From positions 2,350,501 to 2,414,500 of the forward strand of contig NZ_CP084606.1 of NCBI RefSeq assembly GCF_022376835.1: a stretch of 64,000 nt of DNA. Reading direction: 5' to 3'. The notes under the pieces are model-generated. The model was not told where the DNA came from, ran no database searches, and saw nothing but the letters and a program-made list of their open reading frames with translations. Numbering within the stretch: position 1 is the stretch's first letter; each line of letters begins with the position of its first letter. Source of the DNA: Brucepastera parasyntrophica (GTDB lineage: Bacteria > Spirochaetota > Spirochaetia > Treponematales > Treponemataceae). Shown here one piece after another: positions 28,077 through 36,909 of this stretch. Made by a program: the position numbers and the translations under genes.

Positions 28077-28832
28077 ATGAAAAACAAACAGCACCAGGAA
28101 CTGGCGGTCTGCGGATTTGAAGCGGTCCGGGCTCTCGCGGAGCAGAATCCCGGAAAAATTCAGCGGCTTTTTTTCTCCGAAGACCGTTCCCGCTTTTTCG
28201 GCGAAATATGCAGACGGCTGGCAGCCGAAAAAAAACTGTACCGCATGGTGGAAGATGAGAGCGAGCTTGAAAAACTGTGCGGAAGCGTCCACCACCAGGG
28301 TGTAGTGGCGATGATTTCCTTTCCGGAAATTCCCCGCCTTGAATTCGATGCCCTGGCGGCCTGGCGGCAGGCAGGGGAAAAAGTTCTTGTCTGCGACCGG
28401 GTGGGAAATGCGAACAATCTCGGCGCGATTATCCGGAGCGCGGCCTTTTTCGGCATAACGAAATTGGTTATAAGCGAGGATGACGGCCAGGCCCAGATAA
28501 CAACCAGCACATACCGCATCGCCCAGGGAGGGATGGAATTTGTGGAACTGTACCGGGTATCTTCAGCCCAGTGGCTGGCCGAAAAAACCGCGGGCCAGGC
28601 TGTCAGGATCGGAACAGACCCCAGGGCAAGGAACAGGCTTTCGGATATAAGAAAACTCACTGACGGTCATAATATGATTCTGCTTTTTCTCGGGAATGAG
28701 GAAACAGGGCTTTCCGAACCGGTAAAAAAATCCTGCGATCACCTGATCCGTATCGCGGGGAGCGGAAACGTGGAAAGCCTTAATGTTGCGCAGTCGGCGG
28801 CTGTGTTTCTGTATGAACTGTCCGGCCTCTGA
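28077..28832 (+). CDS. SpoU-family 2'-O-ribose RNA methyltransferase
   Basis: A 251-residue SPOUT-class enzyme (TrmH/RlmB group) that methylates the 2'-OH of a tRNA or rRNA nucleotide with SAM. The N-terminal substrate-binding domain (residues 1-85) contains VCGFEAVRALAEQNPGKIQRLFFSE and HHQGVVAMI. The knot domain shows the three family motifs: NANNLGAIIRSAAFFGITKLVI, LFLGNEETGLSEPVKKSCDHLIRI and ESLNVAQSAAVFLYEL. ATG 28077 is preferred; an in-frame TTG at 28032 would add 15 residues, but AAAGG stands before 28077. The exact target nucleotide is not predictable. A GC-rich stem (28822-28842) at the end lacks a T-tract. Confidence 0.9.
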   Translation: MKNKQHQELAVCGFEAVRALAEQNPGKIQRLFFSEDRSRFFGEICRRLAAEKKLYRMVEDESELEKLCGSVHHQGVVAMISFPEIPRLEFDALAAWRQAGEKVLVCDRVGNANNLGAIIRSAAFFGITKLVISEDDGQAQITTSTYRIAQGGMEFVELYRVSSAQWLAEKTAGQAVRIGTDPRARNRLSDIRKLTDGHNMILLFLGNEETGLSEPVKKSCDHLIRIAGSGNVESLNVAQSAAVFLYELSGL

Positions 28833-28850
28833 CAAAGGCCGGCAGGCGGT

Positions 28851-29657
28851 TCAGTATCTGTAGGTAACCGCGGCCCCTCCCGCTGTTGCGGTGAATTCCA
28901 GACGGCTGAACCTGGCGTTCAGTTTGTGCAGAAACGGAATGCCGAACCCCGAAAGCGCTCCTATGGCCGCTCCGGTCAGAACATCGGTTAAAAAGTGATT
29001 GCCGCTGAAAATACGCAGGACAGCGACCGAGGTGGCAAGAGTCATTGAACCCGCGAGGACCGGTATCCGCCATTTTGATTCCGGAAAATATGACCAGAAT
29101 GTATACGACGCAAATACCGCCCCGGTAAAGGCAAGTGTTGTATGCCCTGAAGGAAAGGACCGGATATGATCATCCGCGTCAATGTCGTTTTCTGAGGGGT
29201 TGCTTTTGTACATATACGGGCGGTACCTGACGACCATCGATTTCATCGTTTCTTTCAATCCCTGGGCAAACAGCACAGATTCCGCATACATCACAAAAAA
29301 GGTAAGCCATTCCTCTTTCGGCGCAAGGAGTCCTATTATGGGCAATTCCAGCGAGAGTGCGAGCAGCGCCGTTCCCGCAATATCGAGGCCTTCCGAATAG
29401 GGAAAAACGAGCAGCCGGTCAAAGCCATTAATTTCGGATGTATCCCTGATCACCCCGTCCCATGCCGGGGCGTCTTTCTGGAGGAGATAACCGCTGATAT
29501 TTAATCCGATTCCGGCCGCGATAATGATGGGATCAGTTATCCAGCTGAGTTTGAAAACCGGCTCATAAAAATCCGGATGCAGGTCAACGTCAAGGATCTG
29601 CGCGGAAAGGCTGGAACATATACACACCGCACAGACTAACAGAACGATCTTTTTCAC
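28851..29657 (-). CDS. PAP2-family phosphatase, exported
   Basis: A 268-residue membrane-associated phosphatase (PAP2/haloperoxidase fold), probably acting on lipid phosphates or undecaprenyl pyrophosphate. GTG start at 29657 with GGAG upstream. Residues 1-19 are a signal peptide ending SLSAQ. The three catalytic motifs are present: KSMVVRYRP (K-x6-RP), FPSGHTT (PSGH) and RIFSGNHFLTD (R-x5-H-x3-D), the last with Leu in place of the usual Ser before Arg. Hydrophobic segments around residues 40-60, 95-110 and 170-235 fit a membrane protein facing the periplasm. It is convergent with the SpoU gene, with 18 bp between the stops. Confidence 0.9.
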   Translation of the reverse strand: MKKIVLLVCAVCICSSLSAQILDVDLHPDFYEPVFKLSWITDPIIIAAGIGLNISGYLLQKDAPAWDGVIRDTSEINGFDRLLVFPYSEGLDIAGTALLALSLELPIIGLLAPKEEWLTFFVMYAESVLFAQGLKETMKSMVVRYRPYMYKSNPSENDIDADDHIRSFPSGHTTLAFTGAVFASYTFWSYFPESKWRIPVLAGSMTLATSVAVLRIFSGNHFLTDVLTGAAIGALSGFGIPFLHKLNARFSRLEFTATAGGAAVTYRY

Positions 29658-29900
29658 AAAAGCACTCCATAATATAAAAGTATGGTGAAATTATACTATT
29701 ATACCATAAGTGTACCCTTTTTCTCCAAAAACGCCAAGAATATACTGTTTTCCGGCGTGAAATTTGTGTATATTTAACTATGAAGGTAGACGGGAAGAAA
29801 GCATACCCGCATATATCCGTTACAAACGGTCCGGACAGAAGAAAATCCGCGTTTTTATGCGGGTCCGGATTTCTGAATAATATGTATGAGGAGGTTCAAA

Positions 29901-30227
29901 ATGGCGGTTTTACACACAAATGCAGCAAGCTTTGACAAGGTTATAAATCAGGATGTTCCTGTTCTGGTCGATTTCTGGGCTCCCTGGTGCGGCCCCTGCA
30001 GAATGCTCGGCCCTGTCCTGGAAGAAGTTGAAAAAGATGTGGCGGGGAAAGCCATTGTCGCCAAAGTAAATGTTGACGAAGAAGCGGATCTTGCCTCCAA
30101 ATTCAATATCGCAAGTATCCCAACCATGATTATTTTTAAAAAAGGCCAGGGTGTTGACCGGGCAAGCGGCTACATGCCGAAAGAAAAAATAGTCGAACTG
30201 ATTAAAGCCCATATCCAGGCAGACTGA
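29901..30227 (+). CDS. trxA: Thioredoxin
   Basis: A 108-residue cytoplasmic thioredoxin that reduces protein disulfides. Active site FWAPWCGPCRM, cis-proline loop ASIPTMIIF, and the conserved Asp in LVDFWA. ATG 29901 follows a strong GAGGAGG at 29888-29894. Length and motif spacing are standard. It is followed by a hairpin with T-tract at 30261-30302. Thioredoxin reductase is not in the window. Confidence 0.98.
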   Translation: MAVLHTNAASFDKVINQDVPVLVDFWAPWCGPCRMLGPVLEEVEKDVAGKAIVAKVNVDEEADLASKFNIASIPTMIIFKKGQGVDRASGYMPKEKIVELIKAHIQAD

Positions 30228-30260
30228 AAAATCCGGCTTTTGCCGGTTCCTGTTTCAGCG

Positions 30261-30302
30261 AAACACTGTTTTCCCCGGAAGAGGGGATGCAGTGTTTTTT
30301 TA
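30261..30302 (+). terminator. Terminator of trxA
   Basis: AAACACTG and CAGTGTTT close a stem that contains an inner CCCC/GGGG pair, followed by a run of T. It lies 33 bp after the trxA stop and touches the start of the repeat at 30301. Confidence 0.85.
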
Positions 30303-30443
30303 TTCGAGACGAGGGTTTAATCAGCCTTCGGCTGGTTCTGTAAGGTACTGATTTAACGGTTGCTTCCGCGGCCTGCAAATACCCCAGACCGAAGATCTGC
30401 AGCTCTTCGAGCTGACTGCTCTGCGGCGAGGTAGTTTATCCGC
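30301..30443. repeat. Repeat family 2, copy A
   Basis: The left end CGAGACGAGGGTTTAAT (30305-30321) and right end CTGCTCTGCGGCGAGG (30416-30431) match those of copy B at 35637-35794 almost exactly. Between the ends lie small hairpins: CAGCCTTCGGCTG, and CAGCTCTTCGAGCTG. No reading frame. Confidence 0.7.
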
Positions 30444-30448
30444 AAAAC

Positions 30449-30498
30449 CTATACTCTATTAATATAGTATAACGATATAGTATATTGATAGAGTATAG
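30449..30498. repeat. AT-rich palindrome
   Basis: CTATACTCTAT (30449-30459) and ATAGAGTATAG (30488-30498) form a perfect 11-bp outer stem, extended inward by AATATA/TATATT. It lies between repeat copy A and the 3' end of the lipoprotein gene. A related ATACTATAA/TTATAGTAT palindrome is at 48065-48086. Confidence 0.6.
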
Positions 30499-30524
30499 AT
30501 AATAAGATGGACAGTGTGCCGTAT

Positions 30525-31270
30525 TTAACTGAAATCGGACCAGATATCTTCCTGATACATAGACATGGAGAAAAAAATCGCGTAATGGACTCTCATCGCG
30601 AAGGCCGAACTGGTCCGGTACCAGCGTCCGCTTTCTTCGAGGTTCCACAGCTGGATGGATCTGATTTCGCCGCCTGACCCGTTCATATTCATGCTGACAT
30701 AATAATCTATCCGGAGCGGAAGTCCGCTTTCAGGATCAATGAAGGTAACCCCGGAATAGGTAAAATTTTCTTCTCCAAAAAAAGAAAATCAACCGCTTCA
30801 GTCATTATCCCGTTTATTTCAAGCGTCTCATCTGTTTCCTTAATATATACCCGGGACTGGGTCGCCGGATCGAAGGGGTCCAGGTTCTGGAGAACAGGTG
30901 TTTCCGTTTCGGCATTTGCCTGCCCGAGATTCAGTTCTTCTTCTTCCGCCGGCAGTCCGTTTTTTTCAGCGCTGATAAAGGTCCTTATTTCATTTCCGTT
31001 TTCATCATAGCTCAATGCAAAGATTACTTCATATTCGCCCGTAAGTTTTTTTGAAGGTGTTTTCGCGATCTGCCGTTCCATGAGCTTTCCGGGGCGGGGG
31101 CGTCCGGGATCATTGTCCGCCGTGAATTTCGCAGCGACCGCGCGTTTCCATATATGGTCCCCGGGTAAATCCGCAGCAATAGCCATTCCCTCGGTCGAAT
31201 ACCGGCTGCCGCACGAGCCGCAGAAAATGAGAATAACCAGAATAGAAAAAAGAAGAAAAAGTTTTTTCAT
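30525..31270 (-). CDS. Hypothetical lipoprotein, apparent frameshift
   Basis: ATG 31270 is the likely start because the signal peptide begins there (MKKLFLLFSILVILIFCGSC, with lipobox IFCGSC). The mature protein is soluble and charged, with a likely beta-rich body (GEYEVIFALSYDENGNEIRTFISAEK). I recognise no family. The frame breaks at an A7 run, 30777-30783. Adding one base replaces an early stop at 30707 by FGEENFTYSGVTFIDPESGLPLRIDYYVSMNMNGSGG and continues to a TAA at 30525, giving 248 residues. The restored tail reads as ordinary coding sequence (SIQLWNLEESGRWYRTSSAFAM), so the shift is probably a sequence error. The shape resembles lipoproteins with LolA-like or outer-membrane-associated beta folds, but this is a guess. 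Confidence 0.72.
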
Positions 31271-31351
31271 AATTACAGAGTATACAATAAACCTGCCGGG
31301 CAGGTCCTGCACTTTTCCGGCAAAAGCCCGAATGTGCAATTTTTTAACGGT

Positions 31352-31385
31352 AGTTGTCCTTAAAACTTTTGTTTTAAGGACAACT
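31352..31385. repeat. Perfect 15-bp hairpin
   Basis: AGTTGTCCTTAAAAC, TTTT loop, GTTTTAAGGACAACT. It lies between the DbpA-domain gene and the lipoprotein gene (both minus strand). It has no T-tract after the stem on the minus strand, so a plain terminator is doubtful; a mobile palindrome or mRNA-stabilising structure is possible. Confidence 0.6.
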
Positions 31386-31468
31386 CTGCTATCCCGCCGC
31401 CTTTTCAGCCGGCGCCGCTCCGTCCTCTCAAATAATAACAGGAATTCCCGTTATCCGGACGGGCGGTT

Positions 31469-32149
31469 TCAGGATTCGGCGCTGTTCTCTTCGGTTTCAG
31501 ACACATCGGCCTGTTCGGCATCTGCCTGATCGTCAAGTTCATCCTTTTTCCGGGAAAAATTTACCGCCAGTTTTCTTCCCCTGTATTCATAATTATCAAG
31601 GGCTTCGATTATTTTCGGCGCGTCTTCAATCAGAACCTGGACAAATGAGTAATTATCAAGGATACGGATATCGCCGATATTATCGCGGTTCATTTCCACG
31701 TTCTGCAGGATGAGCCCCAGAATGTCGCGGGGAAAAACACGTCTGTTTCTTCCGATGCTTATAAAAAGGGTGGTCGAAATATCCTCCGGCAGGACAGGCC
31801 GGGGTTCCTGTTTGACCGCATCGGCGGAATGTTTTTCTTTGGCGGGTTTCCCCTGTTTGGTTCCTTCCCGGCGGTCTTTTGTCCGGGAAGCACGGTCCTT
31901 GGGTGATTTTCCAAAACGGCTGCTTTTTGCAGGAATATCAAATTTACCGGAAAATTTTCCTTCATTCATTTTCATAAGAACATAGGCTGCAAAATAGGAA
32001 CGAAGCGAAAAAGGTACTGATCTGCGGAAAAGGCTGCGGAATTTATTAAGCTCCGACGGATCCGCTTCAGTACGGATTTTTTCCACAATATCGTTTAGGA
32101 AAAGCACAACTTGTTCATCATTTAATTCGTTTTTTGATGTCTTTGACAC
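31469..32149 (-). CDS. Free-standing DbpA-type RNA-binding protein
   Basis: A 226-residue basic protein. Residues about 1-65 are a helical N-terminal part. Residues 70-120 are a disordered Lys/Arg/Ser-rich linker (RFGKSPKDRASRTKDRREG). Residues about 125-200 are an RRM-like domain of the DbpA/CsdA C-terminal type: TTLFISIGRNRRVFPRDILGLILQNVEMNRDNIGDIRILDNYSFVQVLIEDAPKIIEALDNYEYRGRKLAVNFSR. In most bacteria this domain ends a DEAD-box helicase and binds structured RNA. Here it is a separate gene with no helicase beside it, an arrangement I recall from Treponema. The C-terminus is acidic. The gene is single and downstream of the rfu operon on the same strand. Confidence 0.85.
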   Translation of the reverse strand: MSKTSKNELNDEQVVLFLNDIVEKIRTEADPSELNKFRSLFRRSVPFSLRSYFAAYVLMKMNEGKFSGKFDIPAKSSRFGKSPKDRASRTKDRREGTKQGKPAKEKHSADAVKQEPRPVLPEDISTTLFISIGRNRRVFPRDILGLILQNVEMNRDNIGDIRILDNYSFVQVLIEDAPKIIEALDNYEYRGRKLAVNFSRKKDELDDQADAEQADVSETEENSAES

Positions 32150-32222
32150 AGTAAAATCTCCTACCAGTTATTTATTTTGTCATAAAATCCCGACTTGCTC
32201 AATGGGAGTTCCACGGTTTGGG

Positions 32223-33083
32223 CTATGGCCTTTCCTGTTTTTCCGCTTTTTCGGCGGGCGCAAGAATAAAAACCAGGAGGGCAAGAGCATAGGGGAGGCC
32301 AAGAATAAGGGTCGCGGGAATATTTCCCGTCCCCTGAAGTACTGTTGTAATATACTCCGCCGATGCGAAGATAAGAACGGCCGGGATACATAAGAGAGGA
32401 TTTCTGTAACCAAGATATACGGCCGCAAGAGCGGTCCAGCCTCTGCCGGAACTTATGTTCGGCACAAAGGCCCCGAGCCTGAGTGTAAGCGCCGCTCCGG
32501 CGCAGGCTGCGAAAAAACCGGCGATACACCAGGAAGCTGTCCTGCAGCGGGAAGGGGATATGCCCCTGATTGTCAAAACATCGGGAGCGGCGCCGGAAAT
32601 TCTCAGATTCAGGCCAAAGGATGTATACCGGACTATAAAAAAGAGTAAAACGGCCGCGGCAAGGGCCGCGGCGGGCATTGCGGAGGATGAGAAAAAAGGC
32701 GTAACGAATGAGGCGGAACGGCCGCTGATTTCAGTCAGGCTGATTACTCCCCGTGTTCCGTATAACATGACTGAAAGCCAGGAAGTGATGCCGGCGGCAA
32801 AGAGGTTTATCGACAGCCCGGTAATAAACGGATTGGCGCGGGTTTTTTCGGTAAAAACCGAAACGGCAAAAAGCAGCAGCACTGTGCAGCCCGCTGAAAA
32901 CAGGAATCCTAGCAGGGGGCTGCCTGTCACCGCTGTTGCCATTATGCATAAAAAGCCGGCAAGGGTTATAGTCCCGTCCATAAAAACAGCCAGGACTCCT
33001 GCGTATTCCGAGCAGAGCGCCCCGAGGGTTGCAAAAAGAAGCGGCGCCGAAATCGTCAGAATCGAGAAAAAAGCTTCGTTCAT
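32223..33083 (-). CDS. rfuD: Riboflavin ABC transporter permease RfuD
   Basis: A 286-residue integral membrane protein of the BMP-type (branched-chain/nucleoside-like) permease family: several hydrophobic segments and the motif FGLNLRISGAAPDVLTIRGISPSR in the cytoplasmic coupling loop, then SGRGWTALAAVYLGYRNPL. It overlaps rfuC by 4 bp and ends the operon. The operon is tied to flavin by the FMN riboswitch in front of rfuA, as in the riboflavin uptake system of pathogenic treponemes. Two permeases, this and RfuC, would form the channel. Confidence 0.88.
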   Translation of the reverse strand: MNEAFFSILTISAPLLFATLGALCSEYAGVLAVFMDGTITLAGFLCIMATAVTGSPLLGFLFSAGCTVLLLFAVSVFTEKTRANPFITGLSINLFAAGITSWLSVMLYGTRGVISLTEISGRSASFVTPFFSSSAMPAAALAAAVLLFFIVRYTSFGLNLRISGAAPDVLTIRGISPSRCRTASWCIAGFFAACAGAALTLRLGAFVPNISSGRGWTALAAVYLGYRNPLLCIPAVLIFASAEYITTVLQGTGNIPATLILGLPYALALLVFILAPAEKAEKQERP

Positions 33084-34116
33084 GTTTTTTTCTCCGGCCG
33101 CAGGGCCTGTCTGCTGCGTAAAAACGGGACAATCTGCATGGTGATAAAAAGGAAAATAAATGCCTGTATAAGCGAGGCCGCGTCAAAGCTGAATTGTGTT
33201 GAAAGCATTGCGGTTTCGGAGGCAGTTTCAAACCATGTGTACAGAAACGCCGCCGGAATGACCGCAAGAAGGTTCTTTTTTGCGATAAGCGCAATCGCAA
33301 GCGCCGCCCATCCCATCCCCGCGGAAAAACCCTGATGACAGGTATACCAGGTTCCTGTAACCGCAAAAAAACCGGTAAGGCCGTGAAAGAGTCCTGACAG
33401 AGTCATTCCCGCAACGGTAACGCGGCCGACAGGCAAGCCGGTAAAGCGCGCGAATTCCGGAGCCTGTCCGCTGATCCGGTAACGGTACCCGGGGCCTGTT
33501 TTTTTCAGAAAAAGCCATGCAAGAACAGTCAGTAAAACGGCTATAAAAAAGATATATTAAAATAGGAAGGATTAAGAAAAGGCGGAATGCGGAAATTTTC
33601 AGGAATAAACCGGGTCGCGAGCAGATTTTTTCCGCTGTCCCGGAGCGGGCCGCCGACCAGATAATCGACAACCGGAACAAGCGCGGCTGACAGCAGGAAA
33701 GAGGAAAGCAGTTCATTTATTTTCAGCTTTGCCCGTAATATCCCCGGAATAAATCCGAGCGCAGCTCCGGCGGCGCAGGCGCAGATAAGGGCCGGGATAA
33801 TGCGGTATACCGCTCCTGCTCCCGAATTGTTACCCGGCGTGAGCATTACCGCGGTAACAAGCGCGGGCGCGTAAATTTGAATTTCACCGCCGAGATTAAA
33901 TGTTCCGGCCTGCAGGGCCAGCGCTGAACCGGCCGCGGCAAAAAGTATTAATCCCATCATGTTCAGCATATTGCCGAGATGCCACCAGGAAGAAAAGGGT
34001 TTGATAAAAAAGGCGGACAGTGTAATGCCGGGATTCTTGCCCGAAAATAAAAGAAATACCGTAATGCCGGCAAAACCCGCCGCCAGCGCGATAACTGAAG
34101 GAAGATGGCGTTTCAT
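33080..34116 (-). CDS. rfuC: Riboflavin ABC transporter permease RfuC, apparent frameshift
   Basis: The second permease of the riboflavin importer, BMP-type. The 5' part (34116 to about 33550) reads MKRHLPSVIALAAGFAGITVFLLF through LNPSYFNISFL-stop. At an A6 run (33545-33550 on the plus strand) adding one base continues it as FFIAVLLTVLAWLFLKKTGPGYRYRISGQAPEFARFTGLPVGRVTVAGMTLSG to 33080, a 345-residue protein of normal length. The restored part contains the coupling-loop YRYRISGQAPEFARFTG that permeases of this family need. The gene overlaps rfuB by 4 bp (ATGA) and rfuD by 4 bp. A true lesion here would disable the transporter; a sequence error is more likely. Confidence 0.88.
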
Positions 34117-35615
34117 AAGATAGTTCCTTCTCTCATGTAATATACTTCATTAAAAAGGGAAAACCCGTCAGACGCTTCCGGTTCTCCGCTCAATAAAAGA
34201 ACGCTTACTCCCGAGTCTGCTGCCTGTTTCAGTTTTTCATGGAGAAGTTCCGTTGTGCGGATGTCCAGTCCCCATTCAGGCCGCGAGAGGATAAGAATTT
34301 CCGGTCCTGTTTTAAGTTCACGGGCAAGAACAAGACGCTGGATCTGTCCGCCTGATAAAGAACGCAATGGCCGTTCCGGAGACGCAGGGATACGTTCTTC
34401 ATTGAGGATGTCCTGAACAAAGATTCTGTCTTCCCTGCGGGGAAAATTCCATTTCCCGGAACGGTATACGGTCACTGTTTCAAAAATGGTCAGGCCGGGA
34501 TTGGTTGCGCGGAAGTATCTGTCTGACGGGACTATGGAAATCCCGTGACCGCGGAGTATTGCCGGAGTTATGTTTCCGGCGTCAAATGATATACTGTTTT
34601 TTTCACCGGGTCCTCTTCGTAATCCGATTTTTCCCGACCCTGCGCGTATCATGCCGGAAAGAACGTCTTCCAGGGTTTCGATCCCGCTTCCCGGAAGCCC
34701 GACTATTCCCGTTATGCCGCCCGGCCGGACCGTAAAGGAAATATCCGCAAGATGCTGCCGTCCATGAGGCTTTGCGGAAAGTCCTGAGACCGTCAGTTCC
34801 GTTCCTTTCTGTGAGGATGCACTGTATGAAAGTTTCGCGGGATTTTCCGGTTCAGCCGGCCGGCGCAGTCCGAGCATATCCGCAAGCTGTTCTTCTGTTA
34901 TTTCAATTTCGCCGGCGCTATTCCTGACTGGCGAGCTGAAAATAAGGCGGCCCTGTCTGAGTACTGAAATCCTGTCAGACCACCGGAGCGCTTCTTCAAT
35001 CCGGTGGGTAATGAGGATTATGCCCAGTCCCCGCGCAGCGGCTTCCCGTAATGCCGAAAAAAAATCCTCCCTCTCTTCCCTGGATAATACCGCGGACGGT
35101 TCATCAAGAATAAGAAAGGCAGGTTTGCGGAAAAGAGCGGCGAGAAGGGCAGTGCGGAGTCTTCCGGCAGGAGTCAGTGTTCCCGCCGACGCGTGCAGAT
35201 TAACCGGGATATTCCAGGTTTCCGCAATTTTCCGTATTTCCCTTTCCCGTTTTTTTTTCCGGAGAAAGGGGCCCCGCGATCCCGCGATAATATTTTCCAG
35301 TACAGAAATGTTCCGGGCAATATAGGGATTCTGATGGACCATAGCTATTCCCGCGGTAAGAGCGTCGAACGGAGATTCAAACCGGAAAGCCTGATTATTT
35401 ATGAAGACCGATCCGCCGGTCTGCTGCTGAAGTCCTGAAAGGATATGTACCAGCGTCGACTTTCCCGCCCCGTTTTCTCCGAGAAGGGTATGAATTTCGC
35501 CTGCGGAGAAATTCAGTGTTATGCCGTCAAGCGCGACAACATCCTGCGGCCCTCCCTGTTCATCCGGGACTGTGCTGAAGACCTTATAGATGTCGTCGAC
35601 TTTGATTGTTTGCAT
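34113..35615 (-). CDS. rfuB: Riboflavin ABC transporter ATPase RfuB
   Basis: A double ATPase of about 500 residues, starting at ATG 35615 (MQTIKVDDIYKVFS); the in-frame ATG at 35720 lies inside the repeat and would add a non-conserved piece. Half 1: GENGAGKST Walker A, then LTPAGRLRTALLAALFRKPAFLILDEPSAVLS, in which the LSGGQ signature is degenerate but Walker B is intact. Half 2: GLPGSGIET, with Ile in place of the Walker A Lys, normal LSGGQIQR signature and degenerate Walker B (ILILSRPEWGLD). One working and one decayed site is usual for ATPases of BMP-type importers. It is the second gene of the riboswitch-controlled operon. Confidence 0.92.
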   Translation of the reverse strand: MQTIKVDDIYKVFSTVPDEQGGPQDVVALDGITLNFSAGEIHTLLGENGAGKSTLVHILSGLQQQTGGSVFINNQAFRFESPFDALTAGIAMVHQNPYIARNISVLENIIAGSRGPFLRKKKREREIRKIAETWNIPVNLHASAGTLTPAGRLRTALLAALFRKPAFLILDEPSAVLSREEREDFFSALREAAARGLGIILITHRIEEALRWSDRISVLRQGRLIFSSPVRNSAGEIEITEEQLADMLGLRRPAEPENPAKLSYSASSQKGTELTVSGLSAKPHGRQHLADISFTVRPGGITGIVGLPGSGIETLEDVLSGMIRAGSGKIGLRRGPGEKNSISFDAGNITPAILRGHGISIVPSDRYFRATNPGLTIFETVTVYRSGKWNFPRREDRIFVQDILNEERIPASPERPLRSLSGGQIQRLVLARELKTGPEILILSRPEWGLDIRTTELLHEKLKQAADSGVSVLLLSGEPEASDGFSLFNEVYYMREGTIL

Positions 35616-35636
35616 ATCCGCGTTTTTTGCGCCGCT

Positions 35637-35794
35637 TATTCGAGGCGAGGGTTTAATACCCGTTGCTCTGAGGCGCTGTTTATAATAACCTATAAAAACG
35701 TTAGCTTTTGTAGGTTCCATGGCATTAAACCCGAGACCAATTCCTCGGGAGAGAAAAATACTCCGCTGCTCTGCGGCGGGGTATTTTATTCCGC
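35637..35794. repeat. Repeat family 2, copy B, between rfuA and rfuB
   Basis: Ends CGAGGCGAGGGTTTAAT (35641-35657) and CTGCTCTGCGGCGGGG (35766-35781), matching copy A at 30301-30443. The interior is structured: GGGTTTAAT pairs with ATTAAACCC; AACCTATAAAA pairs with TTTTGTAGGTT; CCCGAG pairs with CTCGGG; and the right end forms an ATACTCCGCTGC/GCGGCGGGGTAT stem. The right end overlaps the last codons of rfuA, including its stop (35786-35788). It fills the only long gap inside the operon. Confidence 0.75.
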
Positions 35795-36829
35795 GGACAG
35801 TTCAAGCTCTCCCGAATACAGTCTGTCCATAAGCGCGGCCATTTTTTCACGGATATCCTGAGGAACCGTATTGATATACAGCGGATCATCGGAAATAAAA
35901 TCGACATATTCGTCCGCGATTCCGACCGTTATGGCCTGTCCCCTGTCCAGCGTTCCGTCAAGCCAGGCAAGGGTCGCATTTTTTGCAAGTTTGTCCTGGC
36001 GCATCGCTGCGCTCCCGATAACATAGCCCGGAGCCTTTGAATATCCATTGTCATCAAACCATGTGATATAAAAACCGCTTTCCTTTGCGGCTGTGATAAC
36101 ACCCTGATTGGCCGCCCCTGAAACAGGCATAATAACATCGGATCCTGAACTTTTCATCGAGCGGGCAAGTTCAGCCGCTCTGACCGCGTCGTTCCAGCTG
36201 CCGACAATTCTGAAGTCAACCTCAAATCCCGGATCAACTGCCCTCGCGCCTTCCCTGTATGCAGGAAGAATTGTATTGAGCATTACAGGATATTCCTGGG
36301 CCGCGATGAGGCCTATTTTCTTTTCCGGATTTGCGTATCGCATTGAACTCATGCTGACAAGGGCAGAAATATATCCGCCAACATAGGCCTGTTCTCTCTG
36401 ATTGTAACTGAATGTAGTAATATTCGGATTTCCGGTGTACCGGGAATCAAGAATAAGGAACTCCTGCTGCGGAAAACGGGCCGAAGCCGCCGCCGCAATT
36501 TCTGGAATTGACGGATTTGACGATACAATCAGATCATAGGAATCCTCGGCGCACAGGGAAATCATTTTCATTTCCCATTCAGCCTGATTAACGCCGGCCT
36601 CATAAATTGTAAGGTTTATTTTTTTTCCGTTTTCACGGCCTTCCTGAACGGCTTCAGTAACACCTTCCGTCAGCATTTCATATACCGGGCTTCCCGAAAC
36701 AATGCCCGGAACAAATACTGCAATCCTGATTTCTTCTCCTGATTTATTTTTTCCTGAGCAGGCAAAAAAACCGAGAGAAAGGATGACTGTCATAAGGAAA
36801 AGACAGCGGCGGCAAAAAAAAGATTTCAT
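35786..36829 (-). CDS. rfuA: Riboflavin-binding lipoprotein RfuA (BMP family)
   Basis: A 347-residue substrate-binding lipoprotein. ATG 36829 has GGAGG in front; an in-frame Met at 36874 would precede a poor signal. Signal peptide with lipobox LGFFAC. The mature protein is of the BMP/PnrA family: IRIAVFVPGIVSGSPVYEMLTEGV, DLIVSSNPSIPEI, PEKKIGLIAAQEYPVMLN and SGSDVIMPVSGAANQGVITAAKESGF, then CONTEXT of a two-lobed ligand-binding fold. The FMN riboswitch upstream, and the order of binding protein, ATPase and two permeases, identify it with the treponemal riboflavin-binding protein. It would deliver riboflavin to RfuBCD; proof needs ligand binding. Confidence 0.9.
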   Translation of the reverse strand: MKSFFCRRCLFLMTVILSLGFFACSGKNKSGEEIRIAVFVPGIVSGSPVYEMLTEGVTEAVQEGRENGKKINLTIYEAGVNQAEWEMKMISLCAEDSYDLIVSSNPSIPEIAAAASARFPQQEFLILDSRYTGNPNITTFSYNQREQAYVGGYISALVSMSSMRYANPEKKIGLIAAQEYPVMLNTILPAYREGARAVDPGFEVDFRIVGSWNDAVRAAELARSMKSSGSDVIMPVSGAANQGVITAAKESGFYITWFDDNGYSKAPGYVIGSAAMRQDKLAKNATLAWLDGTLDRGQAITVGIADEYVDFISDDPLYINTVPQDIREKMAALMDRLYSGELELSAE

Positions 36830-36909
36830 GATAATTCCTCCGGAATAAGTTGTATCGGAATTCGGGGATGTCATGAAAAAAGAGCGTTCTTCTGATCCAG
36901 TGCGGAAAA

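Noticed and set aside
33545..33550. Programmed frameshifting at the A/T run in rfuC
   Set aside because: No slippery heptamer plus stimulatory structure was seen, and eight other unrelated genes show the same one-base loss.
35616..35720. N-terminal extension of rfuB to an ATG at 35720
   Set aside because: The extra 35 residues are encoded by the repeat element; the family begins at ATG 35615.
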